DNA of 64,000 nt from Saccharum officinarum. Its lineage: Eukaryota > Streptophyta > Magnoliopsida > Poales > Poaceae. The notes under the pieces are model-generated. The model was given only the letters and a program-made list of their open reading frames with translations. It had not been told where the DNA came from and did not search any database. The translations under genes were made by a program, and so were the position numbers. The DNA lies in the NCBI GenBank assembly GCA_020631735.1, contig CM036225.1, positions 63,401,853-63,465,852 on the forward strand, given 5' to 3'. Below, one piece after another: positions 1 to 10,990 of the stretch; position 1 is the stretch's first letter, and each line of letters opens with the position of its first letter.

Positions 1-1000
1 AATAAGTATTAATCGAGACGGGCATTGTAACATAACCGCCTTAGTAAATCATTAACCGAGGCGGGCATTGTAAAAATAACCTCCTCAGTTAATAAGAATT
101 AACCGAGGTGGGCATTATAACATAACCGCCTCGGTAAATCATTAACCGAGGCGGGCATTGTAATGCAACCGCCTCGGTAAATCAGGCCTAGCCCGCTAGC
201 CCACACTAGCCCACTATATATTCAGGACTTAGGGTTTTCTTCTCCTCCACTTGCTCTCTCTCTCTCAGCCATCTCTCTCTCAGCGGCGCCCGCAGCTGAG
301 CGAGTCCCTTGCACCTCCCAAGCAGATCCCGGTGAGCCCAATGAACTCTCCCTCAGATCCCGTTGGCGCGCCCCTTCCTCTCTCCGGTGGGCGGCAGGCG
401 GCGGGCCTCGATGCGCGCGGCCCTGCCCCGATGTTCTGGCCCCGGCGCGCGAGCCGGCCAGCTTCCTCCCGGCAGCGCAGATGCGCGAGGCGGCCCGCTC
501 CCTCAAGGTGGCGCTCAGGAACCGGTGGCGGCGCAACGAGTGGGACCCAGCGGCCAAATCCGTCCTCAAGCAGGTCTCCTCTCTCTCTCGGTCTACTCTT
601 CGTCTCCCTCTCTCACACTTCGTCTCCTTGCAGATCCAGATCCAGATCCAAGGCGACGGCGGCACGGCGGGCGGACAAATGACTTCAATATACTCTCTCT
701 CTCTCTCTCGAGCGGCGACTCCCCAAGCGGCGGATCTGGTGGAGGGCGCTAGCGTTGTGGTTCACGGTGGCGAAAATGGGCTCTTCGGTGGGCTCATAAA
801 CGGGCTCGCTGGCGGGCTCTGGGCTTTTTTTTGTTTTTTTAATCTATTAACCGAGGCGGGCATTTGTAAGGCACTAAGGCGGGCAAGGCAACTGCTACCA
901 TAGTTCACGGATTAATCATGACCTTTGGATGGAGGCAGTTGCCTTTGCTCGCCTCAGAAAATAAAAAGCACCCGCCTCCGTTAAGTTTATTGCAGTAGTG
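1..1000 (+). mobile_element. Gene-capturing CACTA-like element, right part (copy 1)
   Basis: The outer parts carry many copies of an ACCGAGGCGGGCATT motif in both orientations, the subterminal repeat style of CACTA transposons. The right end reads TTAAGTTTATTGCAGTAGTG and finishes at 1000, so the terminal repeat would start CACTACTGC on the other strand. The interior (about 215-760) is not repeat-like. It has a CT-rich leader, a GC-rich exon-like stretch ending CTCAAGCAG, then GTCTCC and a CT-rich intron-like stretch ending TTGCAG. This looks like a captured piece of a host gene. No transposase is seen, so it would be non-autonomous. The left end is cut by the window. Confidence 0.65.
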
Positions 1001-1385
1001 CTTGATCAAAAGCTAAGCTCTTGCACACATTTCAAGATTATTTGAGAGTGTCACGTGGGACCAGCCATGTTAAAAGTTATGTGCTAAAAGTTAATACTAT
1101 TGGAGAAGTTAACTTAGAGCTAGAGCTAGTAACTGACTCTACCCATTGCGGCTGCTCTCATAATCACTACCATCATTCCGACCGCATGCTTTGCTTTATT
1201 TGGCCCCAATATCGTGGTACGGATAATCATTGGACAGCTCGTCGTTCAGGAGATTCATTCATAATCACTACGCTCTTTTATGCACATCTTTTGTTTTGTG
1301 ACTATGATGACCTTGAGCTGTTGTTTTTGCATTCTTGTTCATGGTACTCCCTTTAGTCAAGAAAGCATGACTGTTTTTAAGTATA

Positions 1386-1647
1386 TACTCTCTCCGTTCA
1401 GGAAAGAATGCAATTCCAGCACAGTGTCACGTTTTAGAATCTTAAGTTTAACTAATTATAGATAAAAAAAGTATTAAAATTTATGATATCAAATAAATAC
1501 CGTTAGGTTAATTGCGAAATGTATTTTCATAATAAATTAATTTGGAGTCATAAGTGCGAATAGTATTTACTAAAAACTTGATTAAACGTGGACTACTTTT
1601 ACCGGCACGTAACCTGTAGTTGCATTCTTTACTGGACAGAGAAAGTA
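1386..1647. mobile_element. Stowaway-like MITE
   Basis: Imperfect terminal inverted repeats (left TACTCTCTCCGTTCAGGAAAG, right ending TGGACAGAGAAAGTA) flank AT-rich non-coding sequence. The TA at each outer edge fits the TA target duplication of Stowaway (Tc1/mariner-derived) elements. The same element sits at 23943-24203 in the duplicated copy, so it predates the duplication. Confidence 0.6.
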
Positions 1648-1878
1648 TATGACACTTAGAACAAACTAATTAATTTGAAATCCTTTAATGAAATAATTTT
1701 TTTAGTGAAAAAATAGTTTTGAACGGCATCATACTTCAGTACCATGTGTAGTATTCGTTCAAAAAGGAATACAATAAAAGCAACTACGGATACAAACCTA
1801 ACTCTTCTTTTCTTTTGGCAGGCTTACAACAGGATTTTTGCATACAGATATCGGCATCTTACTTTGGAGAACATGCTT

Positions 1879-2118
1879 GGTCCTTGTTTAGTTTGCGTTT
1901 TTTTTAGGAAATGAGTACTGTAGCATTTTCGTTGTTATTTGGCTATTAGTGTCAATCATGGTCTAATTAGGCTTAAAAGATTCAGCTCGTGAATTTCGTC
2001 TAAACTATGTAATTATTTTTATTTTTATCTATATTTAATGCTTCATGCATGCGTTTAAATATTCGATGTGACAGGAAATCTTGAAAAAAATTACAAAATT
2101 TTAGGAACTAAACAGGCC
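1879..2118. mobile_element. Tourist-like MITE, absent from copy 2
   Basis: The ends GGTCCTTGTTTAG and CTAAACAGGCC form a terminal inverted repeat. Flanking triplets are CTT (1876-1878) and CTA (2119-2121), a probable 3-bp target duplication with one change. The interior has the motifs TCTAATTAGGCTTAAAAGATT and GATGTGACAGGAAATC, shared with copies near 31660, 43470, 43812, 49200 and 58735. In the duplicated segment at about 24437 the flanks are joined without it. Confidence 0.8.
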
Positions 2119-2452
2119 CTAGGCAGCACTGGCGGAGCCTGCCTGGGCTCGTTGACAAAGCGCAAAGGAAAAAAATTATTTGTATTATAGAGAAATATTA
2201 TATCTTTTTAGACAAATATTTATGCACAATAAGAATCGTTCGGGCTCTTAAAAGTTTATAGCTCCGCCAGTGCCAGGTGGCTAAGGGCACGCACAAGACA
2301 GGCATGTATAGGCATTAGCTCCAAACTAAGCTAGGCTCCACGTTTGTAAGAAGAAGAAAAAAAATTGTCAAAAGAAGAAGAAGGAGAAAGACTACCATTC
2401 ATCCATACATGCATAATTCCTAATGTCTCGTTGCCTTGCGTTTGCAGAGGAA

Positions 2453-2473
2453 GGGGGGGGGGGGGGGGGGGGG
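2453..2473 (+). repeat. Poly-G tract (21 G)
   Basis: An uninterrupted run of 21 G, preceded by GAGGAA and followed by CTTGCGTGCAAC. The same place in the duplicated copy (about 24776-24782) has only seven G, so the tract changed length after the duplication. Such runs can also be miscalled in assembly. Confidence 0.95.
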
Positions 2474-3212
2474 CTTGCGTGCAACACTTTTTCTCTTCTC
2501 TCTTCTCTCAAGGTACCATTCTCTCTGTCAAAATGCATTCTTTAGCGTTTTCGTTTGTTGTGTGTTAGGTATGGGCACTGTACTGTGACCATCTGATGAG
2601 ACCATCAAACTAAGTGACATGGAATCTTGATGCAGAGATGAAGGTTGGGGCAGCACGCAAACATGGCACGTTGGGGAAGCCCATGCAGATGCAACAAAGG
2701 ACAGAGACATGACATGGCATAGATAAGGAAAAGGCATGTAGAACATAACTGTAATTATTCTAGGTGTTTTCCTATTTGATTGGCACAAATTTGATGATTA
2801 TTCAAACGAAATGATACACAAAGGTAGATCAAATTGCACACACAAATATACAAGCAAAGCTATTTCATCGTGGCAGGAAAACTTTAATTAAACAAGATCA
2901 GGTTGCAGTACACCTCCTCAAGTTTACAGCATCGAGTAACAGCTTACAAAAGAGACGCGGCTACACCTCCTCATGTTTAGTAAGTCTTTCGCACAAAAGT
3001 GGAAAAATAAAGCATGAAAGCAGGCATGCATGCACGCTCAGGTTTTACTGGTGGTGGATCTAAAAGGAAAGAAACAAAAACTCAGGTTGCCTCCATGGCA
3101 TGCCTTATGCCTTTAAAGTTAAACAAACCATAGGATCTCAAAGAACACCACATAAGCTTCAGATACCCGGGGTACAGATTACAGATACAGATGACTTCAT
3201 GCAGAGAGCATT

Positions 3213-3449
3213 TCAATTCGGAGGACTGTTATGGCCAATGCTGGGGCTATGACCTGGAGTGGTAGACTCGGTCTGAGTAGCAGGCTCCTGCAGAACACTC
3301 CTTCCGGTGCTTGGAGGTTGCACTCTGCTGATAGGTGACCTCATCATCACTTCCAGCTTCCTAGCATGAGCTGGCGCAGAGAGCTGCACCAAGAAGATAG
3401 CACTGAGAAGCAACATGAGCACAACAATGATTTTCGACGAAATGGCCAT
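3213..3449 (-). CDS. CEP-type secreted signalling peptide precursor (copy 1)
   Basis: A 78-residue precursor of a C-terminally encoded peptide (CEP), a plant peptide-hormone class linked to root growth and nitrogen signalling through leucine-rich-repeat receptor kinases. Residues 1 to about 28 (MAISSKIIVV, then a Leu/Ile/Val-rich core ending in APAHA) form a signal peptide. A variable charged and proline-rich middle follows. Near the C-terminus the segment TESTTPGHSPSIGHN (about 60-74) matches the CEP consensus of a proline-rich core ending in SP-x-IGH. Family prolines are normally hydroxylated. The gene is a single exon. The ATG at 3449 is chosen because copy 2 starts at the same codon; the frame extends further only through a GTG. 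A TATA box lies about 115 bp upstream. The family call rests on motif and architecture only. The start is well supported; the function is inferred. Confidence 0.85.
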   Translation of the reverse strand: MAISSKIIVVLMLLLSAIFLVQLSAPAHARKLEVMMRSPISRVQPPSTGRSVLQEPATQTESTTPGHSPSIGHNSPPN

Positions 3450-3560
3450 GAAGTTCACTAGGAAAAATATGGTGGTTGCTAGTTTGGAGTGGGATTAAGG
3501 GGCTGAGAACTCGCAGCTACTCACAGCTAAGACTGCCTCACCTCTTGAGCCAGCTCCCCT

Positions 3561-3569
3561 CTTTATATA
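3561..3569 (-). promoter_or_regulatory. TATA box of CEP gene copy 1
   Basis: On the minus strand the sequence reads TATATAAAG, about 112-120 bp upstream of the CEP start codon. This leaves room for an untranslated leader of roughly 80-90 bases. The box is identical in copy 2. Confidence 0.7.
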
Positions 3570-4285
3570 CGCAGGTTGTAAGTTGTATCACTAATTTAGT
3601 TCAAAAGGTGTACTTTAAAAGGAGATGAGTAATGGGAGGACCACAACAATCGCCAGCCAATTGTTTAGCATTTGGATACCAGTACCTTTTCTTTTTTTTT
3701 ACAAATCCTACGCCAGGGGAACTCCTTTTCCTAATGCGGTTTTATTCTAAGAAATATATCTAAGCTTCACCTGCCTGAATACATACTTTTTACAGTGATA
3801 TTTATAATATAAAATAAAAACTGCTGGAATATGCATCTATTATGGGTGAACCGAGTGACAGCCTGAAAGGTAAGCTTTCATGTAAGTTCATTTATAGTTT
3901 TTTCCGCCGACATTAATCAATCAACCAAACTAGCAGTTCTAAAAAAGTTACCAAGGAAAGGATTACCGAGGACTGAGGACACAGTTTTGGATAATCTGTT
4001 TACATGATAATCAGTTATTCTACTGAAACATCTGCTCACCACACTAGCTGAACCACTTGTACTAAAATTAGAAGTAACACCCCATGGTCCACATTTTGTC
4101 TGCACCAACTTGCAAGAGCTAATATATCATGGAAGTCTCATTTAGGTATGCAAGTTGCAAAATGAAGCATACACCTATGCAAGTTGCAAACTAGAAATAC
4201 AAAGTGTAACACTTTCATGCTGATAAAATTGTACTAAAACTATCAAATACTACCGTCCACATTTTGGCAGCATAGAGTTAATAAG

Positions 4286-5606
4286 GACTAGCAAATATGC
4301 CCATGCGTTGCAACGGGAGAAACAAAAACGCTAATTCTAACAATTCATAATTATATAGATAATGAATTATCAAAACTGATTTTATTATGTCGCAAAGGCT
4401 ATAATCCTGAATAAAACCACATGACGCATTGTTGTTGTTTTTTCGCAAAAATACGTGGAACCACCTGTAGACGTGCTCTAAATATTTAGATCCCGTTTGT
4501 ATAGCTCTGCTTCACGCTGAAACATGTTTTTTAGCTTTGGCTCCACGAATAGGTCCATAAGTGAAGTTAAACCTGTTTGTTGAAACGTTTAGTAAAACAG
4601 TCCCTTCTGATAAAAAACAAAATATTACTAATGTTTTTCTCTTCCTTTTTTTAATTTCTGCTTAGTTTTAGAGGCCTCTTTGGAGCGCAAGAATTCAACA
4701 ACGCAGGAATAGAAAAAACACAGGAATATGATAGGAATACATGAAGAAAACACAGGATTGAAAATTTTGTATGAACCCGTCTTTGATGACCATAGAAAAA
4801 TACAGGAAAGAATAGTATGTCTTAAAAAAATTAGACAATAATCAATATTTAATCTCTAAAGAACAGTACAATATCATTTTTTTAATAAGAACAATCTTAT
4901 ATTATTATATATATTAAAAGAAAGTCTGTTTCGCCCATGCCCTATAGTCCTGTCTCCTCATCTCCTGCTCGTCCTGCATCTGACCAGTGCCCTGTAGCCG
5001 TTTTCTCTCATCTCATGCTCGTCCCGCAGATGCGCCCCTGGGTGTTCGGAGTTCGTCGAGGTGGAGTTGTCACGGCTGTGCGCAAATCTCACGTTTTATA
5101 ACAGTAAACTTCTGAATTCATTAGAGAAATACATACCATTGCATTAAGAAAAAAATGATAGACCCGTACAATTTTCACACTTACATTACCACTCCCTTAA
5201 AAACATAGCTCAACTTTTCTACATCAAAACCTGACCTTGACTAGGGAATTAACCCAACTAAGCAACTTCCCGTGACAGAGCAACCAAGAAGGAAATTCCT
5301 TCAGGCCCGGTCAGCCCCCAAAGGACCATCTAATCAATAACAAACAAGTTGTTTGCAATATTATGTGATGCCCCATCAAAAACACAATGATTCTAGTGAT
5401 TCCAGGTGTTCATTGCATCGAGAATTATGACAGACCTTGCCCCATCTATCCACCTAGCATATCACTTACTCTAGACCATCGTCCATCAAAGAAAGCTTTC
5501 CTTGCTAAGGGTTTTCCTAACGCACGAGCCTGGAATGTTGCCCCGAATTCCACATCTACAAACATCCCTCCATGCCATGGTAAACTATAGTCTCGTAGGG
5601 TGTCAG
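4286..5606. other. Gene-free stretch with MITE remnants
   Basis: No convincing gene. The stretch opens with AATATGCCCATGCGTTGCAACGGG-type sequence, a common end motif of grass repeats. It continues with fragments that look like MITE ends (around 4494 and 4672) and AT-rich sequence. A few short open frames near 5390-5600 have no recognisable domain. It ends at the target duplication of the solo LTR. Confidence 0.5.
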
Positions 5607-5611
5607 AGTCT

Positions 5612-8378
5612 TGTCATACCCAAATTTAAAGGCAAATCTAGATATAAATTATATGTGTGCCCAGGAATCAATTACACACATATAGAGACAAATTAAAGGA
5701 GAATACCAAGCAAAATGCTTTATTACATCACGAGTATTTAATCAATTACATAAATATATCAAAGTCTAGCAAGCGAAAATAAATAAAGATAACTCCATGG
5801 CGCCTCCATAGCCACAGGGATGGTCAACTGGTTGATCGCAAGACTACTAATCCTTAGAAAAATCCTCATAACCATTGCCATCTGTTACCCATCTGGGTAT
5901 CCAAGTAGTAAAAATAAACGAGCGTAAGTACATCTCGTATTCAACAAGGATAACACGGGGTTCATGAGGCTCAAAAGGTAGACACGGGTTTAACTTCATT
6001 TAGCTTTTATTGAGTCATAATTTTAAGCAAATGAATAGCAACAAGTTTATCACAAGCCTATAAACACATGATCAAGTAAACATGAATAATGAATAGCATA
6101 AATAATTAACCATTTGTGATCTTCTATTCCATAAGGGTCCAAGGCCACTTGTGACCGTGAGCACGGCTGATATACCAGTTTTACACTCTGTAGAGGTTGT
6201 ACACTTTCACCGTGAGTCGTGATTCCCATTTGTCTGGGGTCATGACTCCCATAACACTTCCAAGGTGAGCGAGCATGGTACATTATGAAGTCTTTCAAAA
6301 GTTTATCTAACAAGTTAGGGCTGCTAGGCTTTCAATTGGCAAGGGAATATAAAGCCCCCTTCCAAATAGCACATTCTGTGTAGGCTATACACATAAGGAC
6401 AAAAGTTGCACTATACTTAGGTCATCAAACCCCTTTTGCACCCTTTCAGGTAATCACTAATAAGCTAAAAAAAGGTCTTCATACTGAACTAAAGCCAGAG
6501 CCATGTAGCTCGCACGGTTGTACTGTAAGTCCCAGATGATAGCTTACAGATAAGTCCTTAAGGAGAGAAATCTAGAGCACCACAAAAACTATGTTGTAAC
6601 CCCCTTGTTCCTTGCTGCTAAAAAGCATCTTTTGGTGTTTGTTGCATATACCATTAGTCAAGTTATAAGATCATGGTTGTTATTTGAGCACTAGCATCAC
6701 ACTACCCAATGCATAAACCCATAGGTGACAAGGAACCAAGATATAAATTGCTAGGAAAAATTCTACGGTTATCAAGGTAGACTCATGCATATGATTAAAG
6801 TGATAAATAGTGAATAGGACAATAAGGATGATCCCATGCTATGCTTGTCTTGCTCAAAGTACTCATGTTGGTCGTGCTGATTGTCAAAGTATTGGCCTTG
6901 CTAAACATCAGACTGCTCACCGTCTATACACGATTCACCAATACAATATCACACAAGCATCCACGAGCAATCATGCATAGCAAACAAGAGTAATAATTAG
7001 AACAGTACACCAACAGAAGAAAATCATGTTGAAAAGTTTATAAAACTAATCTACGCATCGCTACGAACACACAGACGTGAAAATCACCAAAAATCGAATT
7101 TTAAACGGTGAAGATATGATGAAAATATGAACTGGATGGTAGAACCGTAAATAATGCTCACTAATTACGAATTAAAATAAATAAAAATCTGAATTTAAAT
7201 CTAGGCCAGGGACGGCAGACAAAATTTTAACAAAACACAGGGTCTCTTTAACAAAACTACCACGAAGGGGTATCTTCTAATCTCACGCGTCGATCTCAGA
7301 TTGAACGGCCGAAGATCAATAAGAGAGTAAACTAGAGAGGTGCTGCCGGCTGCTACAGGAGACAGCACGACGGCAAGCCATTGCCGGCGGCGAGCTTCTC
7401 GCCAGCGAGCATGGAACTTGGGCCTACGACCACGATTCGACGTGGGGAAAGCATGGGGATAAAGAGCGGGCGGCCGCGAGCTCACCTAGTGCAGTTTCGC
7501 GGACGGAGACGAGATGTAGACGACGTGCAGCTTGACGAGCGGATGAACGTGTTCCTGCACGTTCGGCGAAGGCGTGTGAGTGATAGAAGGCAAACGAGCG
7601 AGGAATAAGGGCTAGGACGGCTTCGTCACCTCGGCACAAAGCTTGGTAGAGGGTCGAGAGCGGCGGCGAATCTGCACACGAGCGGGTCGACGCGCGGCTG
7701 CAGCAGCGAGGATTCGCGACGGCGGCGCGAAAGCTCCGGGCGCTGCGGCTGCTGCGAAGGGATCGGGAAAAAGGTGACGGAGTGCAGCGCATCATTTATA
7801 TACGGCATAGATGCTCCAAGGAAGGAAAGGAGGGAGATCGAGAAGGATTCGGCGCTCTCAACGATGGAAAGCTTTGGCTGCCTTTCCATCACGAGGAAGA
7901 AGACGGCGACGGTGGCTGACACGCCGGGCCCAATGCGCAGAGGTAGAAGGCGCGCACCCCGCCTGGCAGTCAGATGGAGAGGGAGAGAAAGGGGCGCCAG
8001 CTCTCTGGCTTGGCCGCTGAGCCACGGGCGATGAAGCTGGTCTGCGGGTTGCTGCAGGCTAGGAAGGCAGGGAAGCAAACCAGCGGGCAAAAGGAACAGA
8101 GAGGGCACACATTCATTTTCCCTTGACTATTTTGAAAACTGAATTTTCCAAAGCCTTTCAAATCCACTTTAAAATTCAGTTTTGAATTCAGTTTTGAGTT
8201 TAGACAAAATTCAGACAGCACAATAAAAATAATGCACCAGATGCAAACATGTTCCTAACCTTATGATGGATTTTAATTTGGCGAAAATAATTATTTCTCT
8301 ACATTGACATGCTCACACGATTGCATAATCAAATCAATTTAGGCTATTTTAAAAGAATGCAAATTTCAGGGTGTTACA
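5612..8378. mobile_element. Solo LTR of an LTR retrotransposon (TSD AGTCT)
   Basis: The element starts TGTCATACCCAAATTT and ends TTTCAGGGTGTTACA, the TG...CA ends of an LTR. It is flanked on both sides by the same five bases, AGTCT (5607-5611 and 8379-8383). No gag or pol coding and no second LTR lie between, so this is a solo LTR left by recombination between two LTRs. At about 2.77 kb it is long, in the style of grass Ty3/gypsy families. The GC-rich part near 7360-8040 gives several overlapping open frames on both strands that look like LTR sequence, not genes. Confidence 0.88.
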
Positions 8379-8598
8379 AGTCTCTAGTAGAAGGAGCAAC
8401 AACTTCATCTGACAAAAGTTGTAGGCAACAATCAGAGAGCACATTGTGGGTTAGGAAGATAGTGCGCAGAGCAAGTTTGTAGAGCATCATTGCAGGCATG
8501 TGAAGAAAAGTAACGAGGGAGAGAGATGTAGAGAAAAGTACTTGAACCAGGTCCTGGTATTGTAGTCGAGCATCATTGCACGATATTGATGAGTTTAC

Positions 8599-8830
8599 TT
8601 TTGTCGGGGCTCAATCATTAGTAGAGATTGCCTCTGTTGTAAAACCCTAGAAGCAAAATTGTCCGTTTTTTTGTCAGGGCTTGATCATTTATAGAGATTG
8701 ACGTACTCTGCCGTAAACCTAGAAGCCAAATTGTCTATTTTTGTCGGCATTTACAGAGGATGGAGAATGACGTACACGTACTCTGTCATAAAACCCTAGA
8801 AGAGAAATTGTTTGTTTTTGTCGGGACTGA
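8599..8830 (+). repeat. Three-unit tandem repeat, about 85 bp
   Basis: Three diverged units share the series TTTTTGTCGG, GATTGACGTACTCTG, TAAAACCCTAGAAG and AAATTGT, starting near 8599, 8672 and 8739. The sequence is non-coding. It lies just outside the solo LTR. Confidence 0.7.
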
Positions 8831-8903
8831 CATAATTATAGCTTTAACGTTCTCTTGCAAGTCACGACACCTAGAGATGACACTATCTCAAGATCCTATA
8901 GGT

Positions 8904-9165
8904 TTGGTTATATGATGCATGCGGGATATTATGTTGCAAACAACCTGACAACTTATTTAATAGTAGTGACGTTATCTTATCCTAAAATTTAGGTTATGTA
9001 ATGCGCACAAGATGTTATGTTACAAATAACTCAACAACTTATTTAGGAATGATGACGCCATGTAGGATCCTAGCTTTTAAAAGTTAGGTTATGTAGTGCG
9101 CACAAGATGTTATGTTACAAATAACATGACACTTTTATTTGACAAATGATAATGCTATCATAAAC
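8904..9165 (+). repeat. Three-unit tandem repeat, about 100 bp
   Basis: Units share TTAGGTTATGTA, GATGTTATGTTACAAATAAC and the motif CAACTTATTTA. They start near 8904, 8990 and 9083, with the first unit more diverged. No coding potential is seen. Together with the 85-bp array this makes two neighbouring tandem arrays. Confidence 0.7.
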
Positions 9166-9286
9166 CCTAAATAAAAGTGAAAAATGTTTCCTATATCTTC
9201 CCTTGTCCCCTAAGTTTAGCATATGCAATTTACTATATGTTTCTTTATTAGGATTATGCGTGAGTCTCCATATATTATTCTTCATA

Positions 9287-9415
9287 GGAGCCGTTCGGCT
9301 GTGCTGATAAGCCGGCTGAAAAACACTGTTGGTTGATTTGTTGTGAGAGAAAAATATTATTCTGACTGAAAAAACAAGCTGAAAAAGACGGATTATAAGC
9401 CGAATGAACAGGGCC
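9287..9415. mobile_element. Short MITE of the GGCCTGTTCGGCT family
   Basis: The ends read GAGCCGTTCGGCT and CGAATGAACAGGGCC, with AAGCCGGCTGAAAAACA and TGTGAGAGAAAAATATT inside. The same 100-130 bp family occurs near 33000, 33184, 41222, 41361, 43120, 44601, 46424, 48058 and 54945. Copies share the internal motif TTTTTCTCTCACA in either orientation. Confidence 0.7.
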
Positions 9416-10476
9416 ATAGTTGGTATCTGCAAGCCATTGCATTGACTCACTATTTCTATTGAAGTACAAACCTAAGACATGTATTCCTTTCTAGATGGTG
9501 AAACCGATCTCGTTCTTCCTGGGCTTGTGTGGTGTATTCTTCAGGACCATTAGGTTTAAGGGTTGAAACTAGCCAGCCCGTTTCAGAAGTTCTGTATGTT
9601 TGCTTTAGTTTCGTTTGCTATGTGTAGCGTGGGTGTGCATATCAGGGAGCAATAGTGGTTGTACTCCTAATTCCTAAATCTCATTTAATTTGGTTCCAAT
9701 CCCAATAGTGTCTCATGGTGTCACGCTAGCACTAGTAGTACCTACTCCGATATATATATGCTATTGCTACTTGACGTTCTCAGGTGTTTGTGGGTTGTGG
9801 CACTGTGATTGGTTCTGAACTCTGTATCTTGATTCCTTAAAATCAGAACAGCCAGGACGGTCACCTGAGCAACAAATCGATGGGAAACTGTGCCTGAAAA
9901 ACTAAAGGCGTGCAGTGTACATCTCCAACACCAACAGGAAATTGCATGGCCTGAGCACGGTCGGAGCACCTGTCTCAGTTCCTGGTTTTAAACCAATGTC
10001 GTTTTATCATTCTCAGGCTTTGCCATGTAGCAGATGGTCTCTAAAACAGCTAAAAGCAAGGTAAATTGTATACAAGCACAAATAGCTGGACCTACCTCAA
10101 ACAGCTATAGCGGTAGCTTAGCCAGAGATTTAGAACCGTGTTTTAAGCACTACTTGAACAGCAATGGTTCTTAGGTTTCTTCTGCTGGAGCAGATTGTAT
10201 CATAAGACAACAAGATGATATATATAGCTCGTCGTTGCTGTCATTCATCAGGTACATAGAACACCAATCTTAGCTTCAGAATGTATTATTAGGGGAAACG
10301 CTTCCATTCTACACCGGAAAGAAACGTTGTCAGATCTTACAGACAACTCATGCACACTCGAAATCGACGAGAAACTAATCAGAATAATACTAGTACTCCA
10401 TGAAATCTGCGCAAATTTCTTTCTAGTGAACGAAGCAGACACACACACTACGTGAGCCTTGAGATCTCTGCTGCCC
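9416..10476. other. Gene-free stretch
   Basis: No domain-bearing open frame on either strand and no clear transposon end. Its right part (about 10240-10476) would hold the 3' untranslated region of the minus-strand gene that follows. Confidence 0.5.
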
Positions 10477-10848
10477 TCAAGGCATGCACGATCTCCAAGA
10501 ACCCACCGGCCGCATCACGGGGACCCGAACCCGAGGCGGCGGCGGCCCGAGCCCAACTCCGCCGCCGACGGCTTCTCGTGGTTCACCTCGCCACCTCGGA
10601 GTTCCACTTGTTGGACGGCCGGACGGAGGGATAGGGATGAGGACCCGCTTGCTTACCGCCACCGTCGCGGATAACGGTTGCGGAAGCTGGCTGATGACTA
10701 CAACCTCCCGCGCTGGAGGAGGAGCAGCAGCTGCTGCTCCAATGGCCGGGCCCCCGCCGCCGGCTGGCCCTCCATGGCCGTGATCCTCGGCAGCCAGCAC
10801 CAGGAAGGCCAGGCCAGCGACGAGGACGAGCTGGCCAAGCGAGGCCAT
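10477..10848 (-). CDS. Small secreted protein with IDA-like PIPPSG motif
   Basis: A predicted 123-residue protein. Residues 1-20 (MASLGQLVLVAGLAFLVLAA) are a clear signal peptide. A His/Gly/Ala-rich linker follows. Residues 67-82 read KRVLIPIPPSGRPTSG, preceded by a basic pair, and resemble the PIPPSxPS core of IDA/IDA-like (abscission) peptides and related PIP peptides. The rest is Arg/Pro/Gly-rich and could be partly untranslated in a different gene model. The canonical IDA ending (KRHN) is absent. The start is supported by a TATA-like box 135 bp upstream and by the signal peptide beginning at this ATG. It may be a divergent peptide hormone precursor, another proline-rich secreted protein, or a gene with a sequence change in the motif. 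The family assignment is tentative; reality of the gene is moderately likely. Confidence 0.5.
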   Translation of the reverse strand: MASLGQLVLVAGLAFLVLAAEDHGHGGPAGGGGPAIGAAAAAPPPAREVVVISQLPQPLSATVAVSKRVLIPIPPSGRPTSGTPRWRGEPREAVGGGVGLGPPPPRVRVPVMRPVGSWRSCMP

Positions 10849-10982
10849 GAGAGCTAGCAGTGAGCACGCGATTGAGCTGCAGCTAGCCGCGTCCCGCGTG
10901 CAGGAGACGACGACGAAGCACTCAGCAAGAGATGGCAGTGAAATGAACTGATACGACGTGGCTAGGCTTCCAGCAGGGTACC

Positions 10983-10990
10983 CTTATAAG
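10983..10990 (-). promoter_or_regulatory. TATA-like box upstream of the small secreted-protein gene
   Basis: The minus strand reads CCTTATAAGG, about 135 bp upstream of the start codon at 10848. It sits in a GC-rich stretch where such an AT motif stands out. Confidence 0.5.

Larger units (their letters stand above)
1..4285 (+). repeat. Segmental duplication, copy 1
   Basis: Direct copy of 22563-26613, at an offset of about 22.56 kb. The two can be followed side by side from the CCGCCTCGG repeats through the CEP peptide gene to the sequence ending CACATTTTGGCAGCA near 4280. There they part: this copy runs into a segment starting CTAGCAAATATGCCCATGCG, while copy 2 continues into unrelated sequence. 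Differences are scattered substitutions plus a few clear indels: a MITE at 1879-2118, a longer G tract, and a 17-bp difference in the CEP 5' leader. The left border lies outside the window. Confidence 0.93.

Noticed and set aside
3917..4108. Minus-strand frame conserved in both duplicated copies (also 26238-26462)
   Set aside because: Conservation is explained by the recent duplication. There is no signal peptide, domain or codon-biased change.
7201..8108. Overlapping frames of 60-160 codons on both strands
   Set aside because: They lie in the GC-rich part of the solo LTR and lack any protein motif.
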